Positions 42,739 to 52,347 of a stretch of 64,000 nt of DNA are shown piece by piece (the first letter of the stretch is position 1; each line of letters begins with the position of its first letter). The DNA comes from an uncultured Dorea sp. GTDB lineage: Bacteria; Bacillota; Clostridia; Lachnospirales; Lachnospiraceae. The stretch is from contig CAJUFA010000012.1 in NCBI GenBank assembly GCA_910585725.1, positions 1 to 64,000 of the forward strand. Direction: 5' to 3'. The notes beneath the pieces were generated by a model that saw only the letters and a list, made by a program, of their open reading frames with translations, was not told where the DNA came from and ran no database searches. A program made the translations under genes and the position numbers.

Positions 42739-43473
42739 ATGAAGGTATGGGCACATAGAGGATGCAGTCAGATGTATCCGGAGAATACGATATCTGCTTT
42801 CGAGAAAGCGATGGAGATAGAAGGACTCGAAGGGATCGAATTAGATATCCAGCTTACGAAAGACGGACAGTTAGTTGTCTGTCACGATGAACGTGTGGAT
42901 CGGACGACGAACGGGATCGGAGAAGTACGGCAGTTTGTATTGACAGAGATTAGGAAACTTCGGATCGAAGCCGGTAATGGTAAATATGAACAGGTTCCGG
43001 TAATGGAAGAAGTTTTAGAATTGTTTAGGGACGGCGGGAAGGAGCAAAAAGGCAATTTAAAGCTGAATATAGAGCTCAAGAATAGTGTTTATCCATACGA
43101 GGGGATGGAGGAGAAGATCATTGATCTGGTATATAAGTATGGACTGCAGAATCGTGTAATCTATTCTTCATTCAGCGCGTTATCACTGGAAAAAATCAGA
43201 AAGCTTGACGTGAAGGCGGGAATAGGGATACTTGATACGAAGATATCGGATTGTCTGTATAAATTGAAGGGCGGCTGCGGAGCGGATGCTTTGCATCCTT
43301 GTTGGCGTGGATTGGACCTTCCCAAAGAACGTATATCGGGATATGCGGTCCGCGCCTGGTTTACAGGACATCTGTATCCCGAGAAGCCTACGGGAAAGCG
43401 GCTGGATCTGGCCGCTTTGGAACGTCTGGGAATTACGGATGTTTTTTTGAATGAACCGGAGAAATATGTATAG
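42739..43473 (+). CDS. glycerophosphodiester phosphodiesterase
   Basis: Cleaves glycerophosphodiesters into glycerol-3-phosphate and an alcohol. 244 residues with the GDPD start VWAHRGCSQMYPENTISAF (His-Arg pair), the metal-binding EGIELDIQLTKDG and VVCHDERVDRTTNG, and a late NIELKN block. No signal peptide, so cytoplasmic. AAGGGG precedes the ATG. It begins 79 bases after rdrB on the same strand; nothing known ties this family to RADAR, so it is more likely a housekeeping or lipid/teichoic-acid turnover gene. Confidence 0.93.
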   Translation: MKVWAHRGCSQMYPENTISAFEKAMEIEGLEGIELDIQLTKDGQLVVCHDERVDRTTNGIGEVRQFVLTEIRKLRIEAGNGKYEQVPVMEEVLELFRDGGKEQKGNLKLNIELKNSVYPYEGMEEKIIDLVYKYGLQNRVIYSSFSALSLEKIRKLDVKAGIGILDTKISDCLYKLKGGCGADALHPCWRGLDLPKERISGYAVRAWFTGHLYPEKPTGKRLDLAALERLGITDVFLNEPEKYV

Positions 43474-43640
43474 AAAAAATATATATTTGAAATTTCAGCT
43501 ACATAGTTTATTAAAGTAGAATTGAAATATAATAAAGTTTATATATTATATTACTTAATATCGGGGTATAAAGCAGCGATTTGGTATGGACAGTTATTTG
43601 TTCTGCAGATAATCATATTTACTGAAGGATAAGAGGGGTT

Positions 43641-44987
43641 ATGAGAAACGAAGCAGAATCATGGAAAAAACTCTATATCGGAGCGATAGGGGGATTATTG
43701 ATTCTATTGCCGACATGCTTTTTTTTCATAGTATGGCGGGAAGAGTTTAATCTATTGCAGAATGTTGTCTTTAAAAACAAAGGTAATTGGCTGATTGTTT
43801 TCTGTTTTGTTTTCATCCTGGGTATCATGCTCCATACGTTTAAAGGGGTCAAGATAGGATACTATAAGATCGTCAGCCTGATTATCTCCCAGTTGTTGGC
43901 AGTGGCCTGTACACATCTTATCGTGTCGGTTCAGATGATATTGATGATTGGTAAGCTGGCTCTCATCAGCAGGATTATCAAAGTGATGTTTCAATTGGCG
44001 GTTTTGAACTGGTTAAGTATGGCGTGTATTACAGTGATATTTTCCCGCGTATATAATAAGTTGTTCCCTCCGTACGAGATGCTGCTGATTCATGGAAATT
44101 ATGAGAATCTTTTAAAAGAAAAGATTTTAACTCGGTCGGATAGGTACACGATAAAGAAAGACGTGCATTTTAAAGAATTATCAAGGGAAAATATGGAAGA
44201 TATACTGGATTACGACGGAGTAATCTTGAATGATATTCCGAGTAAAAAAAAGAACGAACTGCTGAAGTTTTGTTTTGATCATCGGGTTATGGTGTACTTT
44301 ACCCCGAAAATACCGGATATATTTGTGAAGGAAGCAGAAGAGGTGGACGTCTTTGATACGCCGTTATTTTTATGTAAGAATATTGGGTTGTCCATTACGC
44401 AAAAGGCAGTGAAAAGATGTATGGATATTATGATTTCCATAGTGGTTTTGGCGCTTACATTTCCATTGATTGGATTCGCCGCATTGGCAATTAAGATAGA
44501 AGACGGCGGTTCTGTAATTTACAGTCAGGAACGGTGCAGCAAGGAGGGGAAGACTTTTCGGTTGTACAAGCTTCGAAGTATGAAAGAGGACGCAGAGTCT
44601 GAAGGCGGAGTTCAGCTTGCGAAGAAAGGGGATTCCAGAATTACCAGGACGGGAAACTTTATCAGAAAAACAAGGATAGACGAGTTGCCGCAGCTTGTGA
44701 ATGTACTTAGAGGCGATATGAGTTTTGTCGGTCCCAGACCGGAACGTCCGGAATTTGTTGAGAAGAATTGTAAGGAGATTCCGGAGTTTGCGTATCGTAT
44801 GAAGGTAAAAGCGGGATTAACCGGATATGCTCAGGTCTATGGAAAGTACAACACAAGCTTTTTGGATAAATTGAAATTAGATTTGCTATATATAGAGAAA
44901 TATTCTGTATTAATGGATGTTCAGATTATATTAATGACGTTGAAGATCATTTTGATGAAGGATAGCGCAGAGGGGATAAGTGAGTGA
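43641..44987 (+). CDS. polyprenyl-phosphate sugar-phosphate transferase (priming glycosyltransferase)
   Basis: Starts repeat-unit synthesis by moving a sugar-phosphate to undecaprenyl phosphate. 448 residues: about four N-terminal membrane helices, a middle region, and a C-terminal WcaJ/PssY-type domain (from about 250) with a membrane segment and the blocks RLYKLRSM, RTGNFIRKTRIDELPQLVNV, MSFVGPRPERPEF and KAGLTGYAQVYGKYN. First gene of the surface-glycan locus. A TTGAAA / TATTAT-like AT-rich promoter region lies in 43520-43560. Confidence 0.93.
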   Translation: MRNEAESWKKLYIGAIGGLLILLPTCFFFIVWREEFNLLQNVVFKNKGNWLIVFCFVFILGIMLHTFKGVKIGYYKIVSLIISQLLAVACTHLIVSVQMILMIGKLALISRIIKVMFQLAVLNWLSMACITVIFSRVYNKLFPPYEMLLIHGNYENLLKEKILTRSDRYTIKKDVHFKELSRENMEDILDYDGVILNDIPSKKKNELLKFCFDHRVMVYFTPKIPDIFVKEAEEVDVFDTPLFLCKNIGLSITQKAVKRCMDIMISIVVLALTFPLIGFAALAIKIEDGGSVIYSQERCSKEGKTFRLYKLRSMKEDAESEGGVQLAKKGDSRITRTGNFIRKTRIDELPQLVNVLRGDMSFVGPRPERPEFVEKNCKEIPEFAYRMKVKAGLTGYAQVYGKYNTSFLDKLKLDLLYIEKYSVLMDVQIILMTLKIILMKDSAEGISE

Positions 44988-44990
44988 TAT

Positions 44991-46088
44991 TTGAGCAAAG
45001 TAATGTTGATAGCTAACGATACAACCTATGTCTATAACCTGAGATACGAGGTTATTGAAAGGCTGATTCGAGAAGGTTATGAAGTGGCCGTTGTCTGCGA
45101 GAAGCAGTTATATGTGGACGAGATCAAAGAATCCGGCGCTGTGTTTCTGCCGGCGACGATAAAAAGACACAGCAAGAATCCGTTTACCGACTTGTTGATG
45201 ATTCATATGTTTTATAAAGTGATCAGGAAATACAGACCGGAGACTGTACTGACATATAATATTAAGCCTAACGTCTATGGGGGATTGGTGTGCGAAGGAT
45301 TACATATTCCGTATATTACTAATATTACGGGACTTGGCACTGCGGTTGAGTATCCGGGATTTATTCAGAAGATAACCGTACTGCTTTATAAAATTGCATT
45401 AGGGAAAGCGGCCTGTGTTTTTTTTCAGAATCGTGAGAATAAGGAGTTTTTTGTAAAAAAGAATATCCGTTGTAAAAGAGGCAGGCTGATTCCCGGCTCG
45501 GGTGTGAATCTGGAAAAGTATTGTGTGTTAGATTATCCGGATACAAAAGAAGTTCATCTTATATTTGTCGCAAGAATTTTGAAAGAAAAAGGGATAGATC
45601 AATACCTGGAAGCTGCGAAGGAGATTCGGAAAAAGAACGAAAGTGTTTATTTCCACGTGATCGGCGGCTGCGACGACGAGCATTATATTAACATATTGCA
45701 GAAAGAGAATGAGAGCGGCAATATCATTTATCATGGTCTGCAGAAGAATATGTTGGAATATCAGAAGATGAGCAGCTGTATCGTTTTGCCTTCTTATTAT
45801 CCGGAAGGAATGAATAATGTATTGTTGGAATCCGCGGCGTCCGGAAGACCGATCATTACGACTTCGAGAAGCGGCTGCGGAGAGATAGTTGAAGACGGAG
45901 TAACGGGATTCATTGTTAAGGAGAGGGATACGCGGGATCTGGTCTGTAAGATAGAGAAATTTCTTGCTATGTCATATGAAGAGCGGAAGAATATGGGGCT
46001 TGCCGGGAGGCGTAAGGTTGAAAGGGAATTTGACAGAGAGATTGTCGTGCAGGCTTATGTGGATGAGATAAAGAGGCTGGAAAGGTGA
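44991..46088 (+). CDS. glycosyltransferase family 4
   Basis: GT-B glycosyltransferase acting on the lipid-linked repeat unit. 365 residues. N-terminal domain starts SKVMLIANDTTYVYNLR; the C-terminal nucleotide-sugar domain has FVARILKEKGID and the E-x7-E region LPSYYPEGMNNVLLESAASG. The start shown is TTG at 44991, which keeps the family-typical N-terminus; ATG at 45003 is the alternative. It follows the priming transferase by 3 bases and overlaps the next gene. Specific sugar unknown. Confidence 0.9.
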   Translation: MSKVMLIANDTTYVYNLRYEVIERLIREGYEVAVVCEKQLYVDEIKESGAVFLPATIKRHSKNPFTDLLMIHMFYKVIRKYRPETVLTYNIKPNVYGGLVCEGLHIPYITNITGLGTAVEYPGFIQKITVLLYKIALGKAACVFFQNRENKEFFVKKNIRCKRGRLIPGSGVNLEKYCVLDYPDTKEVHLIFVARILKEKGIDQYLEAAKEIRKKNESVYFHVIGGCDDEHYINILQKENESGNIIYHGLQKNMLEYQKMSSCIVLPSYYPEGMNNVLLESAASGRPIITTSRSGCGEIVEDGVTGFIVKERDTRDLVCKIEKFLAMSYEERKNMGLAGRRKVEREFDREIVVQAYVDEIKRLER

Positions 46089-46090
46089 TT

Positions 46091-47206
46091 ATGGACGAAC
46101 CGGTCAGAGTAGTACATGTATTAGGGGCGCTGCATCGCGGAGGCGCGGAAACATTCGTTATGAATGTATATCGGCACATTGACAGAACTAAAATTCAATT
46201 TGATTTTATAATACATACGAATAAAAACTGTTCGTACAGAAATGAAATTGAGAAGATGGGCGGCAGAATCTATACAGTACGTCAGTTTAGTTTTAAGAAC
46301 ATGGTTTTATATATTAAAACCTGGAAGGAGTTATTAGCAGAACATCCGGAATGGCGTGTTGTCCATGGGCATGTAAGAAGTACAGCATGTATCTATATGC
46401 ATATTGCCAAAAGAGCAGGAAGAACAGTTATAGCCCATAGCCACAGTATATCTAATGGCAGAGGAATGAAGGGAATTATAAGGGACGTTATGCAGTATCC
46501 GACGCGCTATATTGCAGATTACTTTTTTGCATGTTCTGAGGCGGCGGGAGAATGGATGTTTGGTAAAGATATAAAAAGGCATCGTCGGCATTATAAAGTT
46601 ATAAAAAATGCTATTGATGTAGCCGGTTTTAAGTATGACAAAAATTATGATGATGAAATAAGGAAAGAACTCAATCTTTTAAATAAAAAGATTATAGGCA
46701 CGGTTGGAAGATTATGCGACGCTAAGAATCCTTTTTTTATATTAGATGTTTTTGAAGCGGCGCATGAACGTAATCAAGACACTGTATTATTATGGGGCGG
46801 CGATGGCGAGCTTAGGGAACAGATTGAGAAGACTGTAAAGGAAAAGAATCTGCAAAGGGACGTCATACTGCTTGGCAGTGTTGCAGACGTTTATAAGTTA
46901 TATAGTGCGTTTGACGTGTTTTTATTTCCGTCAAAATGGGAAGGACTTGGAATCTCTTTAATAGAAGCGCAGGCGGCTGGATTGCCATGCATTGTTTCCG
47001 AATGTATTCCGGAGGAAGCCATGATTTGTGATTCTGTAAAGCAACTAAGTTTGGAGCAGGACCGTCGTGTATGGGCAGATGAAGTTTTAAAAGGATTATG
47101 GTTATCATCAGACAGGGATAGGGGTTATAAAGATATAATCAATGCGGGGTATGATATCAATAGTATTGCAGTATATTTGCAGAGGTTGTATTTAAACATA
47201 ATATAA
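46091..47206 (+). CDS. glycosyltransferase family 4 (EpsF-like)
   Basis: GT-B enzyme, 371 residues from ATG 46091; GTG 46085 overlapping the previous stop is an alternative. N-terminal VVHVLGALHRGGAETFVMNV is the typical EpsF-type opening with the GGAE motif. C-terminal GTVGRLCDAKNPFFILD and SKWEGLGISLIEAQAAGLP form the donor site. Third in the transfer series; sugar unknown. Confidence 0.9.
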   Translation: MDEPVRVVHVLGALHRGGAETFVMNVYRHIDRTKIQFDFIIHTNKNCSYRNEIEKMGGRIYTVRQFSFKNMVLYIKTWKELLAEHPEWRVVHGHVRSTACIYMHIAKRAGRTVIAHSHSISNGRGMKGIIRDVMQYPTRYIADYFFACSEAAGEWMFGKDIKRHRRHYKVIKNAIDVAGFKYDKNYDDEIRKELNLLNKKIIGTVGRLCDAKNPFFILDVFEAAHERNQDTVLLWGGDGELREQIEKTVKEKNLQRDVILLGSVADVYKLYSAFDVFLFPSKWEGLGISLIEAQAAGLPCIVSECIPEEAMICDSVKQLSLEQDRRVWADEVLKGLWLSSDRDRGYKDIINAGYDINSIAVYLQRLYLNII

Positions 47207-47283
47207 TCACTATGGTTTTAGTGAGAATGTTGTAGGAGATAGGTTTTTACTGTATTGGCAAAAGAATGAACCAGGAGACTTAG

Positions 47284-48246
47284 ATGAAGATAATATTGGC
47301 GAGCGACGAAAATTATTTTATGTATATATATATATCTGTACTCACATTATTTGAGAGTAATAGAAGTCAGGAATATTCTGTTACATATATTTATCAGGAT
47401 GTAAAAAGAGACAAGATTAGATATTTGATAGAACTTGGAGAGAAATATGGGCGTGTAGTTGATGTTGTGGAATTTGTAATGCCAAAAGAGTATGAGGCCC
47501 TTCCGTCATTTGCTTCTAGTAAGACAACATATGCGAAGTTTTTGTTTGCGTCGATGTTTCCAGATGATGATGAGGTGTTGTATTTGGATCCGGATACACT
47601 TGTAATGGCGCCTTTAGATTTTTTGATGTCTATAGATATGGGTGAGAACTTGATTGCGGGAGTGACGGAATGTCTTCCATATTATCATAAAGAAGCTTCT
47701 AAAATGCAAGAAGGCGATCAGTATATTAATGGAGGAATGGTTCTGTGTAATTTGAAAAAATGGAGAGCGGAATCTTTTGAAAAAAAGGCGTTGGAGAGGC
47801 TTAAGGATACAAGCCGGAATCTAAATTATGATCAGGGAATTTTAAATGAACTTTGCAGCGGAAGGATAAAGATTCTCCCGCCTAAATATAATGTTCTGGC
47901 GGAAGTATTTGAGTTCAGGTCATCACAAAAGATAAAGAGAAGGTATGGCTTTAAAGAGTATTATTCACAGCAGGATATTGACGAAGCGCTTGCTGACCCC
48001 GTCATTATACACTTTACTGGTTTTTTATATGGGAAACCCATGTCTCGGAAATGCACGCATCCATATGCAAGTTTTTTCTGGAAAAAAATTGAAGAATGTC
48101 CGTGGGATGTGAAGTTTACGGATAAAGATATTGATATGAAGCGACGTATTAGAAAGTGGACGTTACACCATATGCCGTTTTTGTTTTATTTGTTTTTAGA
48201 AGATATTTTAGATATACGAAGAAAATGGAATTTGACGAGAAGATAG
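47284..48246 (+). CDS. glycosyltransferase family 8
   Basis: Retaining GT-A transferase for galactose, glucose or glucuronate. 320 residues. The DxD metal motif is in VLYLDPDTLV (residues about 98-107); QYINGGMVLCNLKKW, NYDQGILN and IIHFTGFLYGKPM complete the GT8 signature. Codon use here shifts towards A/T-ending codons relative to the flagellar region. AGGAG precedes the ATG. Confidence 0.93.
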   Translation: MKIILASDENYFMYIYISVLTLFESNRSQEYSVTYIYQDVKRDKIRYLIELGEKYGRVVDVVEFVMPKEYEALPSFASSKTTYAKFLFASMFPDDDEVLYLDPDTLVMAPLDFLMSIDMGENLIAGVTECLPYYHKEASKMQEGDQYINGGMVLCNLKKWRAESFEKKALERLKDTSRNLNYDQGILNELCSGRIKILPPKYNVLAEVFEFRSSQKIKRRYGFKEYYSQQDIDEALADPVIIHFTGFLYGKPMSRKCTHPYASFFWKKIEECPWDVKFTDKDIDMKRRIRKWTLHHMPFLFYLFLEDILDIRRKWNLTRR

Positions 48247-48289
48247 TTTTAGTTATTTATCTTTGAGGCAGGTATAAAAGGAGAATTAG

Positions 48290-48922
48290 ATGTATAAAGC
48301 GTTATTTATTGAATTGAAGAGGCTTTTAGCATTATGTATATTGAAAAGCAGATGGAAAAAGAAAAATCGGCATAATTACACGGTAGTTAATAATCATTTT
48401 GATATTTCATTGGTTGAAGTAGGTAACTGTTCGTACGGTGAATTAAATATAATCTCTTTTGCTTCAGATCATAAACTTTATATTGGCAATTATGTATCAA
48501 TAGCCCATAATGTTACCTTTATGCTTGATGCTGAACATTATACGAATCATATATCTACCTACCCTTATAAAGTTAAGATATTGAAAACAGCGGATACGGA
48601 AGCTTTTGGAAAAGGGAATATAATTGTAGATGATGATGTATGGATTGGATATGGCGCAACTATTATGTCAGGAATACATATCGGACAAGGCGCTGTGATA
48701 ACGGCGAAGGCAGTAGTGACTAAAGACGTTCCGCCATATGCAGTTGTAGGCGGTATACCGGCAAAAATAATCAAGTATAGGTTTGATGAAAATATGATTA
48801 AAGAGTTGATGAAGATTGATTATAAAAAATTAACAAAAGAAATGATAGATATATATAAAGAGAAACTATATGAAGAATTGAAATCAACAGAGCAATTGAA
48901 GTGGATGCCTAAAAAAGACTAA
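48290..48922 (+). CDS. LbH hexapeptide-repeat O-acetyltransferase
   Basis: Probable acetyltransferase decorating the polysaccharide. 210 residues with left-handed beta-helix hexapeptide repeats around IGNYVSIAHNVTFML, and the CatB/maltose-acetyltransferase-type end DDVWIGYGATIMSGIHIGQGAVITAKAVVTKDVPPYAVVGGIPAK (quoted as successive short blocks along residues 110-160). His in DAEHYTNHIS may be catalytic. AAAGGAG precedes the ATG. Confidence 0.9.
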   Translation: MYKALFIELKRLLALCILKSRWKKKNRHNYTVVNNHFDISLVEVGNCSYGELNIISFASDHKLYIGNYVSIAHNVTFMLDAEHYTNHISTYPYKVKILKTADTEAFGKGNIIVDDDVWIGYGATIMSGIHIGQGAVITAKAVVTKDVPPYAVVGGIPAKIIKYRFDENMIKELMKIDYKKLTKEMIDIYKEKLYEELKSTEQLKWMPKKD

Positions 48923-48974
48923 AGATGTAGATGGTATTTTGCATTGGAGTAATATGCAATATGAAGAGGAGATA

Positions 48975-49346
48975 ATGAGTGACGAGGCAACATACATTCA
49001 TGAAATCAGAGAAAGGGAAATAAATTATGATTGGATGAGAGTCTTTGCCGTGTCGATGGTTATTTTAAATCATATTGCAAGCGGCTAAAGAGACTCCTAA
49101 AATATTTTATTTAAAATCATTAAAAAAATTAGGCATACCGTTTTTAATTTTTATATTTATGTATTATGCATATGATCTTTATAATAAAAATATAACATGG
49201 GAAAATGCATTGAAGGGCTTTATAAAGTGATTTCTGAAATTGTACTTTATTATACCAGTAGAATGGATTTTGATTTTTACAATGTCTCTGCTTTTTTCGA
49301 TGTTTTTAAATTGGATCTTAAAGATGACCGTATATAAAATGTTATA
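48975..49346 (+). pseudogene. decayed acyltransferase-3 family gene
   Basis: A start with RBS (GAGGAGATA) opens 37 codons resembling the N-terminus of acyltransferase-3 (OafA-like) proteins, with YDWMRVFAVSMVILNHI, then stops at 49086. A shifted frame from about 49085 reads LKKLGIPFLIFIFMYYAYDL and further to a TGA at 49227, then VEWILIFTMSLLFSMFLNWI to a final TAG at 49344-49346. The pieces correspond in order to the first helix, an internal helix and the last helix of the family, so large internal deletions, a frameshift and a stop have destroyed it. Full-length members have about 330-370 residues. Confidence 0.75.
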
Positions 49347-49356
49347 GAGGTGAAAA

Positions 49357-50304
49357 ATGAGCGAAAATCCAATAGTTTCACTTTGTATACCAACAAACGG
49401 CGTGTGCGAATGGGTATTTCCGGTATTAAAAAGCATATATCAGCAGGAGGTTGATATTGGCTTGTATGAGATTATTATTACTGATAACGGAGATAATCAA
49501 GAATTTAAGAATCGGATAAAGGCTTATTCTGTAAGACATGCCAATATCGTTTATGCAGAAACGAATGTGATTTCCTTTTCTAATGAAATAGAAGCATTTA
49601 AAAGAGCAAGAGGCAGGCTAATTAAATTTGTTAATCATAGAAATTTGTTGATTGAAGGAACGTTGCAAAGGTTTGTTGATATGGCTAGGAATTATGAGGA
49701 GGAAAAGCCAATTATATATTTTGCTAACGGAGTTCTTAAGCTTTCAAAAAAACAATATGAATACGGCAGCTTTGATCAGTTTGTCAGGAATCTATCATAT
49801 TGGTCGTCTTGGTCCGCCGGTATGACTATTTGGAAGGAAGATTTTGATAAGCTTGCAAAAGATACCGTTAATTTTAATAAATTGTTTCCACATACAGATA
49901 TTTTATTTGCCGAAAGAAATCGAGGGAAATATATAATTGATAATACAGTTGTTTTTGACGAAATTCCTCAGGGGAAAAGACCTAAAGGGACTTATGATTT
50001 ATTTGGAGCATTTGGAATTGAATATCTCAAAATCCTTCATGATTTGTTAAGAAAAGAGGCTATTAGTAATGAAACTTTTAGATATGTAGCAGATAAAAAT
50101 CTTGAATTTATTGCAAATTTGTATTGGCGGTATTTTGTTAAAAAAGAATATTGCTCATATGACTTAGATGGACTGAAAAAAATTTTTGGTGTGTTCTATT
50201 CAAGGACTGGGTTTACAATTAAGTTGATAAAACATGCGGGAAAAGTATTTGCGAAAAAAATATTAAAAAGACAGGGTATAAGTTTCAATGTTGAAGCAAA
50301 ATAA
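49357..50304 (+). CDS. glycosyltransferase family 2
   Basis: Inverting GT-A transferase, 315 residues. Opening PIVSLCIPTNGVCEWVFPVL and IITDNGDNQEF match the nucleotide-binding start of GT2; the usual DxD is not clear (NHRNLLIEG at that position), so metal binding may differ. The following WSSWSAGMTIWKEDF block is acceptor-side. AT-rich codon use. Its end overlaps the next gene by 17 bases. Confidence 0.8.
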   Translation: MSENPIVSLCIPTNGVCEWVFPVLKSIYQQEVDIGLYEIIITDNGDNQEFKNRIKAYSVRHANIVYAETNVISFSNEIEAFKRARGRLIKFVNHRNLLIEGTLQRFVDMARNYEEEKPIIYFANGVLKLSKKQYEYGSFDQFVRNLSYWSSWSAGMTIWKEDFDKLAKDTVNFNKLFPHTDILFAERNRGKYIIDNTVVFDEIPQGKRPKGTYDLFGAFGIEYLKILHDLLRKEAISNETFRYVADKNLEFIANLYWRYFVKKEYCSYDLDGLKKIFGVFYSRTGFTIKLIKHAGKVFAKKILKRQGISFNVEAK

Positions 50305-51247
50305 ATATTTCATATACGATAATCAATCGAAAGTTAATTTAATAGGACATATAAAAAATATTTTGCATTGTATGAGAGCGTATATGTATAAAATCAGACT
50401 GAATCTTTCCAATCCCGTCATTTGTGAAAAAAAGTACAGGGTTTCAATTTGTGCAATATTTAAGAATGAAGCGCCATATTTGAAGGAATGGTTAGAGTTC
50501 AATCACCTTGTAGGGATAGATCATTTTTATATGTATAATAATAACTCGGAGGATGATTTTAGGTCTGTTCTTGAGCCCTATATAAAGAAGGGGTGGGTTA
50601 CTTTGGTCGAGTGGCCGTATAATCAAAAGCAGATGGAATCTTATATAAATTGTATTAAGAATTTTTCAATTGAAACAAAGTGGCTTGGATTTATCGATAT
50701 TGATGAATTCATTGTTCCCAAGGCTACGGATAATATTTATGATTTTCTGCGATTATTTGAAAGAAAGAGAGGCGCAGTCAATATATACTGGCGTTTATAC
50801 GGGACGTCAGGATTGGTGGATCGGGACTTGAGCGGATTGGTTTCGGAAGATTTCACGGTATGCTGGCCCAAATATTGTGATATTGGAAAATGTTTTTATA
50901 ATACAGCGTTTGGATTTGATGAACATTTTAAAAAGTCATCGCAATTACATCATTTCTTTTGGGCTAATTGGCGAGGGAGTAATCTTCCGCCGGTTAATAT
51001 TTTCGATAAGGTTTGTGTTGGGAATAGGAATATTGCAACGAGTGAAAATTTCCCAATTCAAATAAATCACTATTTTACCAAATCATATAAAGAATATGCT
51101 ATGAAGTGTGCCAAAGGTGATGTTTACTTTGAGAATAATCCGCATGATGAAGCATATTTCTATAGACATGAAATGAGATGTACAAGCGTCGATTATTCGG
51201 CATATAAATATTTAAATAAGCTGAAGTTAGTAATGGAGAAAGATTGA
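50288..51247 (+). CDS. glycosyltransferase family 92 protein
   Basis: 319 residues. Core motifs of GT92: VSICAIFKNEAPYLKEWLEF, GIDHFYMYNNNSEDDF and the DxD in WLGFIDIDEFI. Late HYFTKSYKEYAMKCAKGD block matches bacterial members. Probably adds galactose or a similar sugar. The first 40 residues are basic and not part of the fold; a later ATG at 50371 is possible. Overlaps the neighbouring genes at both ends. Confidence 0.88.
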   Translation: MLKQNKYFIYDNQSKVNLIGHIKNILHCMRAYMYKIRLNLSNPVICEKKYRVSICAIFKNEAPYLKEWLEFNHLVGIDHFYMYNNNSEDDFRSVLEPYIKKGWVTLVEWPYNQKQMESYINCIKNFSIETKWLGFIDIDEFIVPKATDNIYDFLRLFERKRGAVNIYWRLYGTSGLVDRDLSGLVSEDFTVCWPKYCDIGKCFYNTAFGFDEHFKKSSQLHHFFWANWRGSNLPPVNIFDKVCVGNRNIATSENFPIQINHYFTKSYKEYAMKCAKGDVYFENNPHDEAYFYRHEMRCTSVDYSAYKYLNKLKLVMEKD

Positions 51248-52347
51248 TGAAGAGATACGATATTGGGATATTAACCTTTTGGAATGTGCCTAATTATGGC
51301 ACATATGCTCAGGCATATGCTTTACAAAAGGTACTACAGTCGCTGAATAAAACAAAAGAGGTAAAGCAAATCGCGCATCTTGATAAACATCATTATAATT
51401 TCTATTATAATATAAAGCAATATTATAGAGAGAATAAAATATGGAAAAAAGCATTTTGGAAAAGTTTTTTGATGAAGGAAACAAAGACGGAGCAAAAAGA
51501 AAAAAAATTCTTAAATGCATATGATGAAATTCCGCATACAGATGAAATATTGATGGAAAATTATTCTGATTTTACATTTGATAGAATTTTTATTGGAAGT
51601 GATATCGTATGGGACTTTTCGTTAGAACCCTTTAATTGTGACAGGATGCTTTTTGGTGAAAATTTGAATGGAAGAGTCAATTCATACGCCGCAAGTTTTG
51701 GAACGGTAAAGAATGGTGATAAATTACCGGATTATGTTATAGAAAATATTAAAAAGATGCAGTATATTTCAGTTAGAGACGACAATTCTGCAAGAATAGT
51801 TGAAACAATTACAGGGACAAAACCAGATATTGTATTGGATCCGGTGTGGTTATGGGATTTTAATGGTGATTGCAATATTGAATTACCCAGAGAAGAAAAT
51901 TATATTCTGGTTTATGGTCAGAATTTTACAGAAGAATTCTTAATGAATTTGCAGAAATATGCTAAAAGAGCCGGATTGTCCATTATTGCGTTAGATTGTA
52001 ATAACGATAGCTATAATTGGTGTGAAAGATTGGTTAAGCAAGAGGAATTATCGCCCTTACAGTGGATCGGTTATTTTCTTAAGGCATCAGCAGTAGCAAC
52101 GAGTACGTTTCATGGTCTTACGTTCGGACTGCTTTTTAACAAAAAGATAGCTTTTTGTAAGACGGATTTCATAATGGACAAAGTAGATGTTTTTTTAATG
52201 GAATTAGGATTATACGATTTATTTCAGGCGCAAAGTAACGTGAAGGAAATGTTGGATTATGATTGGAATTATAAAAAAATAAATGAAATTATAGAGGTAA
52301 AAAGAAGAAAATCTACTAATTTCTTAGAGAAAGCATGCGGTATTTAA
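51247..52347 (+). CDS. polysaccharide pyruvyl transferase family protein
   Basis: Adds ketal pyruvate to a sugar of the repeat unit using PEP. 366 residues from ATG 51247, which overlaps the previous stop by one base. N-terminal DIGILTFWNVPNYGTYAQAYAL and the STFHGLTFGLLFNKKIAF block are family signatures, together with YAASFG. It is paired with an F420-dehydrogenase-beta-like protein two genes on, a frequent association. Confidence 0.9.
   Translation: MKRYDIGILTFWNVPNYGTYAQAYALQKVLQSLNKTKEVKQIAHLDKHHYNFYYNIKQYYRENKIWKKAFWKSFLMKETKTEQKEKKFLNAYDEIPHTDEILMENYSDFTFDRIFIGSDIVWDFSLEPFNCDRMLFGENLNGRVNSYAASFGTVKNGDKLPDYVIENIKKMQYISVRDDNSARIVETITGTKPDIVLDPVWLWDFNGDCNIELPREENYILVYGQNFTEEFLMNLQKYAKRAGLSIIALDCNNDSYNWCERLVKQEELSPLQWIGYFLKASAVATSTFHGLTFGLLFNKKIAFCKTDFIMDKVDVFLMELGLYDLFQAQSNVKEMLDYDWNYKKINEIIEVKRRKSTNFLEKACGI

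Noticed and set aside
49179..49436. 85-codon minus-strand open frame
   Set aside because: Covers the decayed acyltransferase and the start of the GT2 gene; no independent support.
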